A stretch of 64,000 bases of DNA from Geodermatophilus normandii (GCF_003182485.1 NZ_QGTX01000001.1:310001-374000), one strand, 5' to 3'. Positions 15,536 through 23,998 are shown, numbered from the stretch's first letter. Numbers and translations are program-made. Notes: generated from the letters alone by a model not told the origin.

Positions 15536-15561
15536 GACGGCGTTCCCGCGGGAACGCCGTC
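15536..15561 (+). terminator. Hairpin terminator after dhaKLM
   Basis: A perfect 12-bp inverted repeat, GACGGCGTTCCC/GGGAACGCCGTC, starts 19 nt after the dhaM stop. Confidence 0.7.
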
Positions 15562-15577
15562 CGCCGATGAGCGGGGC

Positions 15578-15907
15578 ATGCGCGCCAGCCACGTCGCCAC
15601 CGCCCTCGCCGCCTTCACCGCCGGCCTGACCGCCGCGTCCGCGCTGCACCGCCGCGCCGGCCGCCCGGTCGCCGCTCCTGCGCCCGCCGTCGTCCCCGTT
15701 CCCGAGGCCGCCGCGGCCGAGGACGTCGACGCCGTCGTCCTCCCGTTCGTCCGTCCAGCGGTCGAGCAGCCGGCCGTGCAGCCGTCGGCTCAGCCGGCCG
15801 GGCCCGCGCGCTGCGGTGACAGCGGCGGCCTCACGAAGGCCGGTGCCCCGTGCGGCGCCCGGGCCACCAGCGGCGGCCGCTGCCACCACCACCCGCTGGC
15901 GGCCTGA
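15578..15907 (+). CDS. Hypothetical protein with signal-anchor and Cys/His-rich tail
   Basis: 109 aa from ATG 15578. Residues 4-22 (SHVATALAAFTAGLTAASAL) form a hydrophobic signal or anchor. An Ala/Pro/Val-rich linker follows. The C-terminal 30 residues contain RCGDSGGLTKAGAPCGARAT then GGRCHHHPLAA, a compact Cys3-His3 cluster that could bind a metal. No family is recognised. It lies directly after the dha terminator, so is probably transcribed separately. Confidence 0.5.
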   Translation: MRASHVATALAAFTAGLTAASALHRRAGRPVAAPAPAVVPVPEAAAAEDVDAVVLPFVRPAVEQPAVQPSAQPAGPARCGDSGGLTKAGAPCGARATSGGRCHHHPLAA

Positions 15908-15919
15908 GCCCGCGGCGGC

Positions 15920-16225
15920 TCAGCGCCGCTGCACCGAGTTGTCGATGACGTTGACGTAGTACTGCCTCCCGATGGGCCGGGTGCAGAGGAAGGCGTCGCC
16001 GTTCCGGTTGACCGCGGCGAAGGCGCCGGCCGCGTTGCCGGCCGCCTCCTCCGGTGACAGGCCCGGGTCCGCGTCGGCGAGGACGTCGGTGAGCTCCTGC
16101 AGGTCGACCATCACGAACGCGGGTGGGCAGTCGCCGGGCTTCGACGCGGCCGCGGCGGGGCCGGTGGTGCCAGCGACGGCGAGCACGCCGACGGTGACGA
16201 CGGCACAGCGGATGGACGTGCGCAC
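15920..16225 (-). CDS. Small secreted hypothetical protein
   Basis: 101 aa from GTG 16225, after GGAGGTCCTC. Residues 1-26 are a signal peptide (TSIRCAVVTVGVLAVAGTTG, Ala-rich cleavage region). The mature domain of about 75 aa has two cysteines (PGDCPPAFVMVD and DAFLCTRPI) and an EAAGNAAGAFAAVNRNGDAF segment reminiscent of a helix-loop unit ending NRNGD. Function unknown; extracellular or periplasmic location is expected. Confidence 0.65.
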   Translation of the reverse strand: MRTSIRCAVVTVGVLAVAGTTGPAAAASKPGDCPPAFVMVDLQELTDVLADADPGLSPEEAAGNAAGAFAAVNRNGDAFLCTRPIGRQYYVNVIDNSVQRR

Positions 16226-16347
16226 GAGGACCTCCGTGGTGTTCGACCTGGTGTGAGCCAGGTCACTCCTCCTGGGGCGCCGGACGGTACGGCAGCGGGC
16301 GGGTGATCGGGAGGTTCGCCGTCGTCCCCGTCCGGTAGACAGCGTGC

Positions 16348-17466
16348 GTGGGCCGGGGTGCGGGAGCCGTCGTCCTGGACCGGCGTGCGCTCAACCGCGC
16401 CACGCTGGCCCGGCAGCTGCTGCTGCGGCGCGACCCGCGGGGCGCCCTCGCCACGGTGCGGCACCTGGCCGGGCTGCAGGCGCAGGAGCCGCAGGAGCCG
16501 CACGTGGGGCTGTGGTCGCGGCTGGCCGCGTTCCGGCCCGGCGAGCTCGACGACCTGCTGGTGTCCCGGCGCGTCGTCCGCACCCAGCTGATGCGCCGGA
16601 CCCTGCACCTCGTCACCGCCGAGGACTGCCTGCGGCTGCGGTCGGTCCACCAGGCGATTCTGGTCGCCCGGGCCACCGGCACGCTCGGGCGGCGGCTGCC
16701 CGGGGTGGACCTCGCCGCGCTCGCCGCCGCGGCCGAGCCGCTGTTCGCCGCGGAGCCCCGCACGCTGCCCGACGTCGGCCGCGCCCTGGCCGGCCGGTGG
16801 CCCGGAGCCGCCGCCCGCGACCTCGGCGACGTCCTGTCCAGCCTCCTGCCGCTGGTGCAGACGACGCCGCGCGGGCTGTGGCGGCAGCAGGCGCCGGCCC
16901 GGAACACCACGGTGCGCGCCTGGCTGGGGCGCGACCTCGCCGGGGAGTCGCCCGACGACGTCCTCGACGACCTGGTGCTGCGCTACCTGCGCGCGTACGG
17001 GCCCGCCGCCGGCGCCGACCTGCGGGCGTGGAGCGGGCTCAGCGGCCTGCCCGCGGTGGTCGCCCGGCTCCGGCCGCGGCTGCGGGCCTTCCGCGACGAG
17101 CGCGGCCGCGAACTGCTCGACGTCCCCGACGCCCCGATCCCCGACCGCGACGAGCCCGCCCCGGTGCGCTTCCTGCCCGCGTGCGACAACGCCGTCCTCG
17201 GCTACGACGACCGGTCGCGCATCGTCGCCGACGAGCACCGCGGACTCAGCGTGACCGGCGCCCGGCTGGTGCTGGTCGACGGCTCCGTGGCCGCCACCTG
17301 GACCGGCCGCGAGCGCGAGGACGGCGGGGTCGCGGTGACCGTGCAGCCGCTGCGGCCGCTCACCCCGGCCGAGCGCGGCGAGGTCGGGGCCGAGGCCGCC
17401 GACCTCGCCGCGTTCCTCGGGGACGGCGCCCCCGGGACGGTCGAGGGGATCCGACCGGCGGGCTAG
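16348..17466 (+). CDS. AlkZ/YcaQ-like winged helix DNA-binding domain protein
   Basis: 372 aa from GTG 16348. It matches the HTH_42 winged-helix superfamily containing the AlkZ/YcaQ DNA glycosylases. RHLAGLQAQEPQEPHVGLW holds a QxQ motif (Gln44, Gln46) at the place of the catalytic glutamines of AlkZ-type enzymes, and RRTLHLVTAEDCLRL and DNAVLGYDDRSRI follow as in the family. A role in excising damaged or crosslinked bases is plausible from the QxQ motif but unproven. Its stop (TAG) shares CTAG with the stop of the convergent SRPBCC gene. Confidence 0.8.
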   Translation: MGRGAGAVVLDRRALNRATLARQLLLRRDPRGALATVRHLAGLQAQEPQEPHVGLWSRLAAFRPGELDDLLVSRRVVRTQLMRRTLHLVTAEDCLRLRSVHQAILVARATGTLGRRLPGVDLAALAAAAEPLFAAEPRTLPDVGRALAGRWPGAAARDLGDVLSSLLPLVQTTPRGLWRQQAPARNTTVRAWLGRDLAGESPDDVLDDLVLRYLRAYGPAAGADLRAWSGLSGLPAVVARLRPRLRAFRDERGRELLDVPDAPIPDRDEPAPVRFLPACDNAVLGYDDRSRIVADEHRGLSVTGARLVLVDGSVAATWTGREREDGGVAVTVQPLRPLTPAERGEVGAEAADLAAFLGDGAPGTVEGIRPAG

Positions 17467-18320
17467 CGCTGGCTGCCGCCGCCGACCATCGGGTCGTCGC
17501 CGTCCCCGCGGACGCCGCGCTCGACGCCCTCGGTGGAGGAACCGGCGGTGTAGCCCTCGGGGTCGGACTCGTCCACCAGGACGTCGTCGCGGACGATCGC
17601 GTCCGGCGGGGGCTGCTCGACGACGGTGACCTCCTGCGACTGGACGACGCCCTGCGGGGTCTCCGTACCGGGCTGCCGGACGGGCGTCTCCGTCTCCTGC
17701 GGCGTGCCGGCCGACGAGCCCGACGTCGCCGCCGCGACACCGGCCGCCGCGACACCGGCCACCGCGGCGACCCCGGCCGCGACGGCCGCGCCGGACACCC
17801 CGGCCTTGCCGCTGTCGCCGCGCGAGCGGTAGGCGGTGTCGGCCGTGGGCGTCCCGACGTCGAGCCCCTCGTTGACCGAGCCGCGCCAGGCCCCCGTGGC
17901 GTACCCCTGGCTCTCGACCAGCGCCTTGAACCGCTCGAGGTCGGACCGGACCTGCCGGTCGACGATGCCGAGCTTGTCGCCGACCTGCTCCACGACTCCC
18001 TCGGGCTCGTACTCCAGCTCGAGGTACACGATCGTCGAGCCGGCACCGGCGGGCTCGAAGCGGACCGCGCCGGCGTTCGTCGCGCCGCTGGTGGCGGCCC
18101 ACGCGACCTTGCGGTCGGGCTCCTGCTCGAGGACGGCGGCCTCCCACTCGCGCCGGACGCCCGCGATCTCGGCGACCCAGTGCAGGCGCCGGTCGTCGAG
18201 CTGCCGGACCTCCTTCACGCCGCCCATGAAGTGCGGGAAGTCCTCGAACTGGGTCCACTGGTCGTAGGCCGTGCGGACCGGTACGTCGACCTGGATCGAC
18301 TTCTCCACCTTGGTGGTCAT
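17463..18320 (-). CDS. SRPBCC (polyketide cyclase/START-like) family protein
   Basis: 285 aa. ATG 18320 is preferred over 18326 because GGAGGAGG lies 6 nt before it. Residues 1-150 form the SRPBCC ligand-binding fold (VEKSIQVDVPVRTAYDQWTQ, FPHFMGGVKEVRQLDDRRLH, TIVYLELEYEPEG). The usual segments of the membrane-associated actinobacterial subgroup are here. Residues 190-225 are an Ala/Val-rich segment (GVAAVAGVAAAGVAAATSG) that could insert in the membrane, and the tail is acidic and probably disordered. The ligand is unknown. Confidence 0.78.
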   Translation of the reverse strand: MTTKVEKSIQVDVPVRTAYDQWTQFEDFPHFMGGVKEVRQLDDRRLHWVAEIAGVRREWEAAVLEQEPDRKVAWAATSGATNAGAVRFEPAGAGSTIVYLELEYEPEGVVEQVGDKLGIVDRQVRSDLERFKALVESQGYATGAWRGSVNEGLDVGTPTADTAYRSRGDSGKAGVSGAAVAAGVAAVAGVAAAGVAAATSGSSAGTPQETETPVRQPGTETPQGVVQSQEVTVVEQPPPDAIVRDDVLVDESDPEGYTAGSSTEGVERGVRGDGDDPMVGGGSQR

Positions 18321-18396
18321 CGCCATCCTCCTCCGTCGCAGGACACTGCCCGACGGGATGTGACCGCCACCACTCCGTCGCAAACAAGCAGGTCAC

Positions 18397-18753
18397 TCAC
18401 GCGTCACGGCGGCGCAGCGCCCACCACGCGAGGGCGACGGCGACCGCCGCCCACAGCGCCAGGATGCCCAGCCCCGCCACCGGCCCGAAGACGTCGGCCG
18501 GCCGGCCGTGCCGCCGCACCGCGACGGCTCCGGCGCGGTCGGGCAGGAAGACGGCGGCCCGCTGCAGCACGGGGACGAGCTCCAGCAGCGGCGAGAGGAG
18601 GGAGAAGAACGGCACCAGGAGGCCGAGCGCCCCGGCCCGGTCGCGCAGCAGCATCCCCACGGCCATGCAGACGACGGCGAGCAGGGTGAGCCACGTCGAC
18701 CGCAGCGTCGTCGCCTCGTCCGGGGACTTCCCCCGTCGCAGCGGGGGCGCCAT
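18397..18753 (-). pseudogene. Probable internally deleted ABC-2 type permease remnant
   Basis: 118 aa from ATG 18753. The start, EATTLRSTWLTLLAVVCM, looks like the N-terminal first helix of ABC-2 permeases (LRSxRSTWLTL). From about residue 30 it matches the last part of such permeases: GMLLRDRAGALGLLVPFFSL, then FLPDRAGAVAV, then a final helix GPVAGLGILALWAAVAVALA and the RRRDA end. The middle four helices expected in a 240-280 aa permease are absent, and no ATPase gene is adjacent. An old in-frame deletion is the simplest reading; a functional two- to three-helix protein cannot be excluded. Confidence 0.55.
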
Positions 18754-18762
18754 CGTGTGCGG

Positions 18763-19209
18763 ATGACCTCGGGACTGCAGCTGACGACGACCCTCGAGCC
18801 CCGCGGACCCGCGGCGGCGATCGTCCTCACCGACGAGCAGGTGGCCGAGATCGGCGGCGGCGTCCGGGCCTTCCCGGTGCGGATCACCATCGGGTCGGTG
18901 ACCGTCGAGGGGCGGGTCGCCCGGATGGGCGGCGAGAACCTGGTCGGGCTGAGCAGGGAGCGCCGGACCGCCCTCGGCGTCGAGATCGGCGACACCGTCG
19001 AGGTGGTCGTCGCGTTCGACGGCGGCCAGCGCACCGTGGAGGTGCCGCCGGACCTCGCCGAGGCGCTGGCCGCGGCCGGCGTGCGCGAGGCCTTCGACGC
19101 ACTCGCCCTCAGCCACCGCAAGGAGCACGTGCGGTCGGTGACGGACGCGAAGAAGGCCGAGACCCGCGCCCGCCGGGTGTCCGCCGTCGTCACCGCCCTG
19201 TCGGACTGA
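18763..19209 (+). CDS. YdeI/OmpD-associated family protein with DUF1905 domain
   Basis: 148 aa from ATG 18763. Residues 1-85 resemble the DUF1905 barrel (FPVRITIGSVTVEGRVARMG, LGVEIGDTVEVVV). Residues 90-148 are the helical OmpD-associated/bacteriocin-protection domain (VPPDLAEALAAAGVREAFDA, then LSHRKEHVRSVTDAKKAETR). The family is reported in resistance to some bacteriocins, but the mechanism is not settled. It begins 9 nt from the start of the divergent permease remnant, so the two share a promoter region. The smaller paralogue at 2415-2693 has only the DUF1905 part. Confidence 0.82.
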   Translation: MTSGLQLTTTLEPRGPAAAIVLTDEQVAEIGGGVRAFPVRITIGSVTVEGRVARMGGENLVGLSRERRTALGVEIGDTVEVVVAFDGGQRTVEVPPDLAEALAAAGVREAFDALALSHRKEHVRSVTDAKKAETRARRVSAVVTALSD

Positions 19210-19216
19210 GTGCCGG

Positions 19217-19240
19217 GCCCGGCCGCCGGGGCGGCCGGGC
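19217..19240. terminator. Bidirectional hairpin terminator
   Basis: A perfect 10-bp stem GCCCGGCCGC/GCGGCCGGGC with a CGGG loop lies between the convergent YdeI-like and methyltransferase genes. Confidence 0.6.
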
Positions 19241-19249
19241 CGCGAACGC

Positions 19250-20086
19250 TCAGGCGCGGCGCGCGGTGAGCAGCAGGTACTCCCAGTCGAGCACCGTCGT
19301 CCCGTTGCCGCGGTCGTAGCGCGCGGCGAGCGCGGCCAGGTCGCGGTCGAGCGCCGCCACGCGCTCGGGGTCGCCGGCGATGGCGCGGTAGGTGGCGATG
19401 GTCGGCCCGTAGACGGTCTTCCAGTGGTCCCGCCACGCGTCCGGCGACGTCCAGCCCCCGGTGGTCACGGTCTGCCGGCGGGCGACGACGTCGGTGACCC
19501 GGTCGCCGAGCAGCCCGCGCACGTGCTGCTCGTCGCCCCACAGCGGCGGCGGCTGCGCGCCGGGCGGCGGCGGGGGCGCGTAGGGCTTCATCGTCCGGAA
19601 CATCTCGCCGACGAAGCCCTCGGGCGTCCAGCTGACCAGCCCGATCCGCCCGCCGGGGCGGCACACCCGCACCAGCTCGTCGGCGGCCTGCTGGTGATGC
19701 GGCGCGAACATCACGCCGACGCAGGACAGGACGACGTCGAAGGTCGCGTCCGGGTACGGCAGCGCCTCGGCGTCCCCCTCCTCCCAGGTGAGCTGCGCGC
19801 CCTCGCGGGCGGCGAACTCGCGGCCGGCCGGGAACAGCTCCGGGGTGAGGTCGGAGGCCACCACCTCGGCCCCGGTCAGCGCGGCGGGGACGGCGGCATT
19901 GCCGGTCCCGGCCGCGACGTCGAGGACCCGCTCACCGCGGCGCACCCCGGCGGCGGCGACCAGGACCCGCCCCAGCTCGGGGATGAGGTCGCGGGCCACG
20001 GACGGGTAGTCGCCCAGTCCCCACATCGCCCGGTGCTTGGCCTTGAGGGCGCGGTCGGCGGTGATCGCGTCCATGGTGTCGGTCAT
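19250..20086 (-). CDS. Class I SAM-dependent methyltransferase
   Basis: 278 aa from ATG 20086. Motif I VLDVAAGTGNAAVPAAL binds S-adenosylmethionine; motif II-like EEGDAEALPYPDATFDVVLS and motif III VCRPGGRIGLVSWTPEG follow in the usual UbiE/Methyltransf_11 order. The N-terminal RALKAKHRAMWGLGDYPSVA motif is frequent in actinobacterial members. The Pro-rich loop APPPPPGAQPPPLWGD precedes the C-terminal acceptor region. The acceptor is unknown. It lies 92 nt downstream of the AfsR-type regulator gene on the same strand, so it may be co-transcribed with it or controlled by it. Confidence 0.88.
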   Translation of the reverse strand: MTDTMDAITADRALKAKHRAMWGLGDYPSVARDLIPELGRVLVAAAGVRRGERVLDVAAGTGNAAVPAALTGAEVVASDLTPELFPAGREFAAREGAQLTWEEGDAEALPYPDATFDVVLSCVGVMFAPHHQQAADELVRVCRPGGRIGLVSWTPEGFVGEMFRTMKPYAPPPPPGAQPPPLWGDEQHVRGLLGDRVTDVVARRQTVTTGGWTSPDAWRDHWKTVYGPTIATYRAIAGDPERVAALDRDLAALAARYDRGNGTTVLDWEYLLLTARRA

Positions 20087-20178
20087 CTGGATGCTCCTGT
20101 CGTCGTGCGGGTCCTCCCCGCGATGCGACGACGGTGGCCCCGCCGCGTTGCAGCCCTGCTGCAGCGCGGCTGCACCGG

Positions 20179-23031
20179 TCATGCAGGCACGGCCGGCGAG
20201 GCGACCCGGCCCAGCGCGGCGCGGGCGTGCGCGACCGCACCGGCCTCCGCGGCGCGGGGGTCGCCGCGGGCCGCGTCCCCGTGGCCCGGGCCGAGCGGCG
20301 AGGGCTTGCCGGCCGCCACCAGGCAGGCGTGCAGGGCCGCGGCGTCGTCCTCGGCGCCGACCCGCTGCAGCAGCCGGACGGCGTAGCGCAGGTTGAGCCA
20401 CTGCTGCGTGGAGTCGCCGACCCGGTCCCAGTGGTCGAGGACGGCGACCAGCGCGCGGGCCGCCTCCGCGGGGTCGCCGTGCACCGCGCGGGTCGCGGCC
20501 GCCTCCATCTGCGCGATGCCGTGCCACCAGAAGTTGTGCACCGACGCGGCCAGCCGGCCGGCCTCGTCGAAGAGCGCGAGCGCCCGGTGGGGGTCGGACT
20601 TCTTCAGCACCAGCCCGAGCGCGTAACGGGCCATCGAGCGCGCCGTCGGGTTGGCCGTCGCCTCCGCCACCGCGAGGCTCTCCTGCGCGGCGGCCAGCCC
20701 GAGCTCCGGCCGGCGGCGCACCGCCTCGCAGACCGCGACGTAGTACAGCGTCCACACCAGCCGGATGCGGTCGCCGTCGCCCCGGGCCCGCTCCGCCTCG
20801 GCCGTGTAGTGCCGCAGCGCGGCGTCGACGTCGCCCTCGTAGAGCGCCACGTCGGCGAGGACGTCGCCGGGGTGGGCGATGCGCGCGGTCCCGGCCGGCG
20901 GCGGGCGGTCGGGGGCGCGGAGCGCGGTCGCCCGGGCGCAGGCGAAGTCGCCGCGGTTCCACGCCCCGCGGGCGGCGGCGCCGACGGCGGCCGGGTACCT
21001 CGGGTGGCCGGGGTCGACCACGGGCAGCAGCGACTCGGCCCAGGCGTAGGCCTCGTAGCCGACCCGCAGGTGCACCAGCTCGGGCACGGCCGCGACCAGC
21101 CGCACGGCGAGGTCCCAGTCACGGTCGGCGGCGGCGCGGGTGAACGCCGTGCGCAGGTCGTCGTAGACGCCGAGGGCCTCCTCGGCCCACGCCCGCTCGT
21201 CGGGTCCCTGCAGTCCCGCGCCGGCCCGCTCGGCGTAGTCGACGTGGTGGCCGACGTGCCGCCGCGCCAGGTCGGCGGTCTCCCCCGCGTCCTCGGCCTG
21301 TGCCCGGCCGTAGGCGCGCAGCGTCTCCAGCAGCCGGTAGCGGCTGTGCACGCCGCTGCGCACGACCACCATCGACCGGTCGACGAGCCGGGTCAGCCGG
21401 TCGAGGACGTCGTCCTCGCTCGCCGCGGGGTCGGCGACGCGGTGCACGGCGCGCAGGTCGGCGCCGCCGGCGAACACCGACATGCCGCGGAAGAGCCGCT
21501 GCTCGGCCTCGGGCAGCAGCCGGTAGGACCACTCGATCGCCGCCACCAGGCTCTGGTGCCGGGCGACCGGCCCGCGTCCACCGCCGAGCAGCGGGGTGTC
21601 CTCCAGCCGGGCGGCGACCTCCGCCGGGCTCATGACGCGCATCCGGGCCGCGGCCAGCTCGATGCCCAGCGGCAGCCCGTCGAGGCGGCTGCAGATGGCG
21701 GCGACGGCGTCGGCGGCGGCGCGGTCGAGGCGGAAGTCCGGGGTGGCGGCGCGGGCCCGCTGGACGAACAGCGCGGTGGCGTCCTCCAGCGGCAGCGGCG
21801 GCACCGGCCACACCTGCTCCCCCTCCACGGCGAGCGGCTCGCGGCTGGTCGCGAGCACCACCACCCGCGGGCACCGGCGCACGACCTCGGCGACCAGGCC
21901 GGCCGCGCGCGGCAGCACGTGCTCGCAGTTGTCCACGAGCAGCAGCAGCGCCCGCCCGCGCAGGTACTCCAGCACGCTGTCCTCGACCGACAGCCCCGAG
22001 CGCTGCCGGATGCCCAGTGCCGCGGAGACGGCGTCCCCGACCGGGCTGCCGTCGGGGAGGGCGGCGAGCTCGCACAGCCACACGCCGTCGGGGAAGCGGT
22101 CCCGGTCCCTCGCGGCGACCTCGACGGCGAGCCGGGACTTCCCCGCGCCCCCGACGCCGGTCAGCGTCACCAGCGGGCCGGCCCGCAGGGCGGCGAGGAC
22201 CCGCGCGACCTCCCGGTCCCGCCCCACGAAGCCGCTGGCCCGCCGCGGGAGGTTGCCCGGCGGCGGCGCCGCGGCGAGCGCCGGGTCGTGCACGAGGATC
22301 CGCCGGTACAGCTCCCGCGCGGGGGCCGCCGGCTCGACGCCCAGCTCGTCGTCGAGCCGGGTCCGGAGCTCGTGGAAGGCGGCGAGCGCGTCGGCCTGGT
22401 GCCCGGTCGCGTACCGCGCCCGCATGAGCGTCACGGCCGGCCGCTCCCACGTGGGACTGCGGCGCACCAGGGCCTCGAGCTCGGGCACCGCCTCGGCCGC
22501 CCGTCCCAGCTCCACCAGGGCCTCGGCGCGGTCCGCGGCGGCGCCGGCGCGCAGCTCGGTGAGGCGGGCGGCCTCGGCGGTGGCGAAGTCCTCGTCGGCG
22601 AACTCGGCCAGCGCGTCGCCGCGCCACAGGGCGAGTGCGGCGTCGAGGTCGGCCAGCGCCCGCGAGTGGTCCCCCGCCGCCGCGGCCGCCCGGGCGGTGC
22701 GCACCCGCTGCTCGAACTCGTCGGCGTCCAGCGTCGCGTCCGCCAGCGCCAGGCAGTACCCGGGCGGGCGGTGCCGCAACGGCGCGGCGTCCCCGAGGAC
22801 GCCGCGCAGCCGGGAGACGTAGGCGCGCAGCGCGGTCGGGGCGCCGTCGGGCGGGGCGTCCCCCCACACCGCGGCCAGCAGCCGGTCGGCGGGCACCACC
22901 TCGCCGTGCGCGACCAGGAGCGCGGCGAGCAGCGTGCGCGGCTTGTGCCCGCCGACGGCGACCGGGCCCGACCCGTCCTCGACCTGCAGCGGTCCCAGGA
23001 CGCGGAAGTGCACCTGCCTCGTGCCGGTCAT
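20179..23031 (-). CDS. AfsR/SARP-type transcriptional regulator (BTAD, NB-ARC-like ATPase, TPR)
   Basis: 950 aa from ATG 23031. Residues 1-100 are the OmpR-like winged helix (VHFRVLGPLQV, KPRTLLAALLVAHGEVVPAD, ALRAYVSRLRGVLG). Residues 100-250 are the bacterial transcriptional activation domain (YCLALADATLDADEFEQRV, ALALWRGDALAEF). Residues 265-530 are a STAND ATPase with P-loop TGVGGAGKS (about 291-299), Walker B-type LLLLVDNCEHV and the sensor VVVLATSREPL. The rest is TPR-like helical repeats. Such proteins activate secondary metabolite or stress genes when the STAND module is triggered. No biosynthetic cluster is adjacent; the downstream methyltransferase is the nearest candidate target. 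Confidence 0.92.
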   Translation of the reverse strand: MTGTRQVHFRVLGPLQVEDGSGPVAVGGHKPRTLLAALLVAHGEVVPADRLLAAVWGDAPPDGAPTALRAYVSRLRGVLGDAAPLRHRPPGYCLALADATLDADEFEQRVRTARAAAAAGDHSRALADLDAALALWRGDALAEFADEDFATAEAARLTELRAGAAADRAEALVELGRAAEAVPELEALVRRSPTWERPAVTLMRARYATGHQADALAAFHELRTRLDDELGVEPAAPARELYRRILVHDPALAAAPPPGNLPRRASGFVGRDREVARVLAALRAGPLVTLTGVGGAGKSRLAVEVAARDRDRFPDGVWLCELAALPDGSPVGDAVSAALGIRQRSGLSVEDSVLEYLRGRALLLLVDNCEHVLPRAAGLVAEVVRRCPRVVVLATSREPLAVEGEQVWPVPPLPLEDATALFVQRARAATPDFRLDRAAADAVAAICSRLDGLPLGIELAAARMRVMSPAEVAARLEDTPLLGGGRGPVARHQSLVAAIEWSYRLLPEAEQRLFRGMSVFAGGADLRAVHRVADPAASEDDVLDRLTRLVDRSMVVVRSGVHSRYRLLETLRAYGRAQAEDAGETADLARRHVGHHVDYAERAGAGLQGPDERAWAEEALGVYDDLRTAFTRAAADRDWDLAVRLVAAVPELVHLRVGYEAYAWAESLLPVVDPGHPRYPAAVGAAARGAWNRGDFACARATALRAPDRPPPAGTARIAHPGDVLADVALYEGDVDAALRHYTAEAERARGDGDRIRLVWTLYYVAVCEAVRRRPELGLAAAQESLAVAEATANPTARSMARYALGLVLKKSDPHRALALFDEAGRLAASVHNFWWHGIAQMEAAATRAVHGDPAEAARALVAVLDHWDRVGDSTQQWLNLRYAVRLLQRVGAEDDAAALHACLVAAGKPSPLGPGHGDAARGDPRAAEAGAVAHARAALGRVASPAVPA

Positions 23032-23396
23032 CGCCGCCTCGCCTGCGAGGGGACTCCAAGGGGTGCGGCCGACCCTAGCGACGACCCGGGGTGGTGCACA
23101 GGCTCCGCCGGCACGCGGACGGTCACCACCGGGACGGCGAGGACCGCGGAGCCGACGACCACCGGCCCGTCGGCGCGGACGCGGCCGTGCCGCCGTCGCC
23201 GCGCGGGCGCCGGAGCCCGGCCGACCCGGTCGTGCACCCGCGCCTCCTCGTTCCCCGGTCGCCGCACCGTGGCGGGCGGCGGAGCCGGCGGCGAGGAGCG
23301 GATTGGCGCACCACCCGGCGGGTAGCTGGAGATCACGGAGGGCCCGGTCCGGCGGTCGCCGGGCTCGGGGACGGTACGGACAGACGGAGGAGAGCC
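23032..23396. other. 365-nt intergenic region
   Basis: No gene is supported here. On the minus strand, CGCTAGGGTCGG, about 40 nt before the AfsR-type start, contains a plausible TAGGGT -10 element. On the plus strand, a GGAGGAG ribosome site directly precedes the gene at 23397. Open frames across the region are arginine/proline-rich and look like GC-driven artefacts. Confidence 0.5.
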
Positions 23397-23885
23397 ATGG
23401 GCAAGGTGACGTTGGGACTCGGCTTCGGTGTCGGGTACGTGCTCGGTGCGCGCGCCGGCAAGGACCGGTACCAGCAGATCGTGCAGACCGTGCAGGGCTT
23501 CCTGGGCCGGCCGGAGGTGCAGCAGACCATCGAGAAGGCCCGGGACGCCGCCCCGGCTCCCCTGCAGGGCAGCATCGACAAGCTGACCGAGGCCGCGTCG
23601 GGCGGCCAGAGCGGCGGTCAGGGCAGCAGCGGGACCTCCGGCACCGGGACCTCCGGCACCGGGACCTCCGGCACCGGGACCTCCGGCACCGGGACAGCCG
23701 CCGGGGTGGCCGGCGTCGGCACCGGGATCCCCGACACCGAGGCGCTCGTCGCCGAGGCGGCCGTCATCGAGGAGCTCGACGTCGTCGTGACCCCGCCGAC
23801 GCCGGCCTCGGGCACGGGCGGCGCCGCCGGGGCGAACGGCGCGGTGCCCGACCCGCTGATCCCGCCCGCCAAGTCGGGCGAGTAG
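23397..23885 (+). CDS. Small GYVLGAR-motif protein with tandem GTGTS repeats
   Basis: 162 aa from ATG 23397, after GGAGGAGAGCC. The N-terminal VTLGLGFGVGYVLGARAGKD is a glycine-zipper-like hydrophobic segment as in YtxH-type proteins, followed by an amphipathic helix RYQQIVQTVQGFLGRPEVQ. Residues about 79-98 are four copies of a five-residue Gly/Thr/Ser unit, and the tail is acidic then proline-rich. The C-terminus of the PRC-barrel protein (11680-13002) carries a near-identical GYVVGAR motif. No function is established; membrane association and a stress-related role are inference. Confidence 0.72.
   Translation: MGKVTLGLGFGVGYVLGARAGKDRYQQIVQTVQGFLGRPEVQQTIEKARDAAPAPLQGSIDKLTEAASGGQSGGQGSSGTSGTGTSGTGTSGTGTSGTGTAAGVAGVGTGIPDTEALVAEAAVIEELDVVVTPPTPASGTGGAAGANGAVPDPLIPPAKSGE
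23631..23690 (+). repeat. Tandem 15-bp repeat, four perfect copies
   Basis: GGGACCTCCGGCACC is repeated four times without mismatch (23631, 23646, 23661, 23676), with a partial fifth copy. It is in frame in the gene at 23397, so copy-number change by slippage would add or remove five residues without a frameshift. Confidence 0.95.
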
Positions 23886-23892
23886 CCGTCGC

Positions 23893-23927
23893 GGCGCGCG
23901 ACCGCCCTCGCCGGGCGGTCGCGCGCC
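23893..23927 (+). terminator. Hairpin terminator
   Basis: A perfect 15-bp inverted repeat GGCGCGCGACCGCCC with a 5-nt loop begins 8 nt after the stop of the gene at 23397. It separates that gene from the ECF41-controlled operon. Confidence 0.75.
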
Positions 23928-23937
23928 ACCTCGGGCC

Positions 23938-23964
23938 TGTCACACCCCGCCGGTGGCCGGTGTC
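23938..23964 (+). promoter_or_regulatory. Candidate ECF41 sigma-factor promoter
   Basis: TGTCACA (23938-23944), a 16-nt spacer and TGTC (23961-23964) lie 34 nt before the start of the AhpD-like gene. Known ECF41 promoters have a TGTCACA -35 and a CGTC-type -10 element and drive exactly this kind of operon, so autoregulation by the downstream sigma factor is likely. The one departure is T for C at the first -10 base. Confidence 0.7.
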
Positions 23965-23998
23965 TCCATGTCGGACACACCGCACCCCTGGAGGAGAC

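Noticed and set aside
20134-23325. A 1063-codon open frame opposite the AfsR-type gene
   Set aside because: It is Gly/Arg/Val-rich without recognisable motifs, while the opposite strand encodes a complete BTAD/STAND regulator; high GC removes stops from antisense frames.
23028-23336. A 102-codon minus-strand frame whose stop overlaps the AfsR-type start (ATGA)
   Set aside because: Its composition is Arg/Pro-rich and it spans a likely promoter; I found no ribosome site or homology, so the overlap is probably chance.
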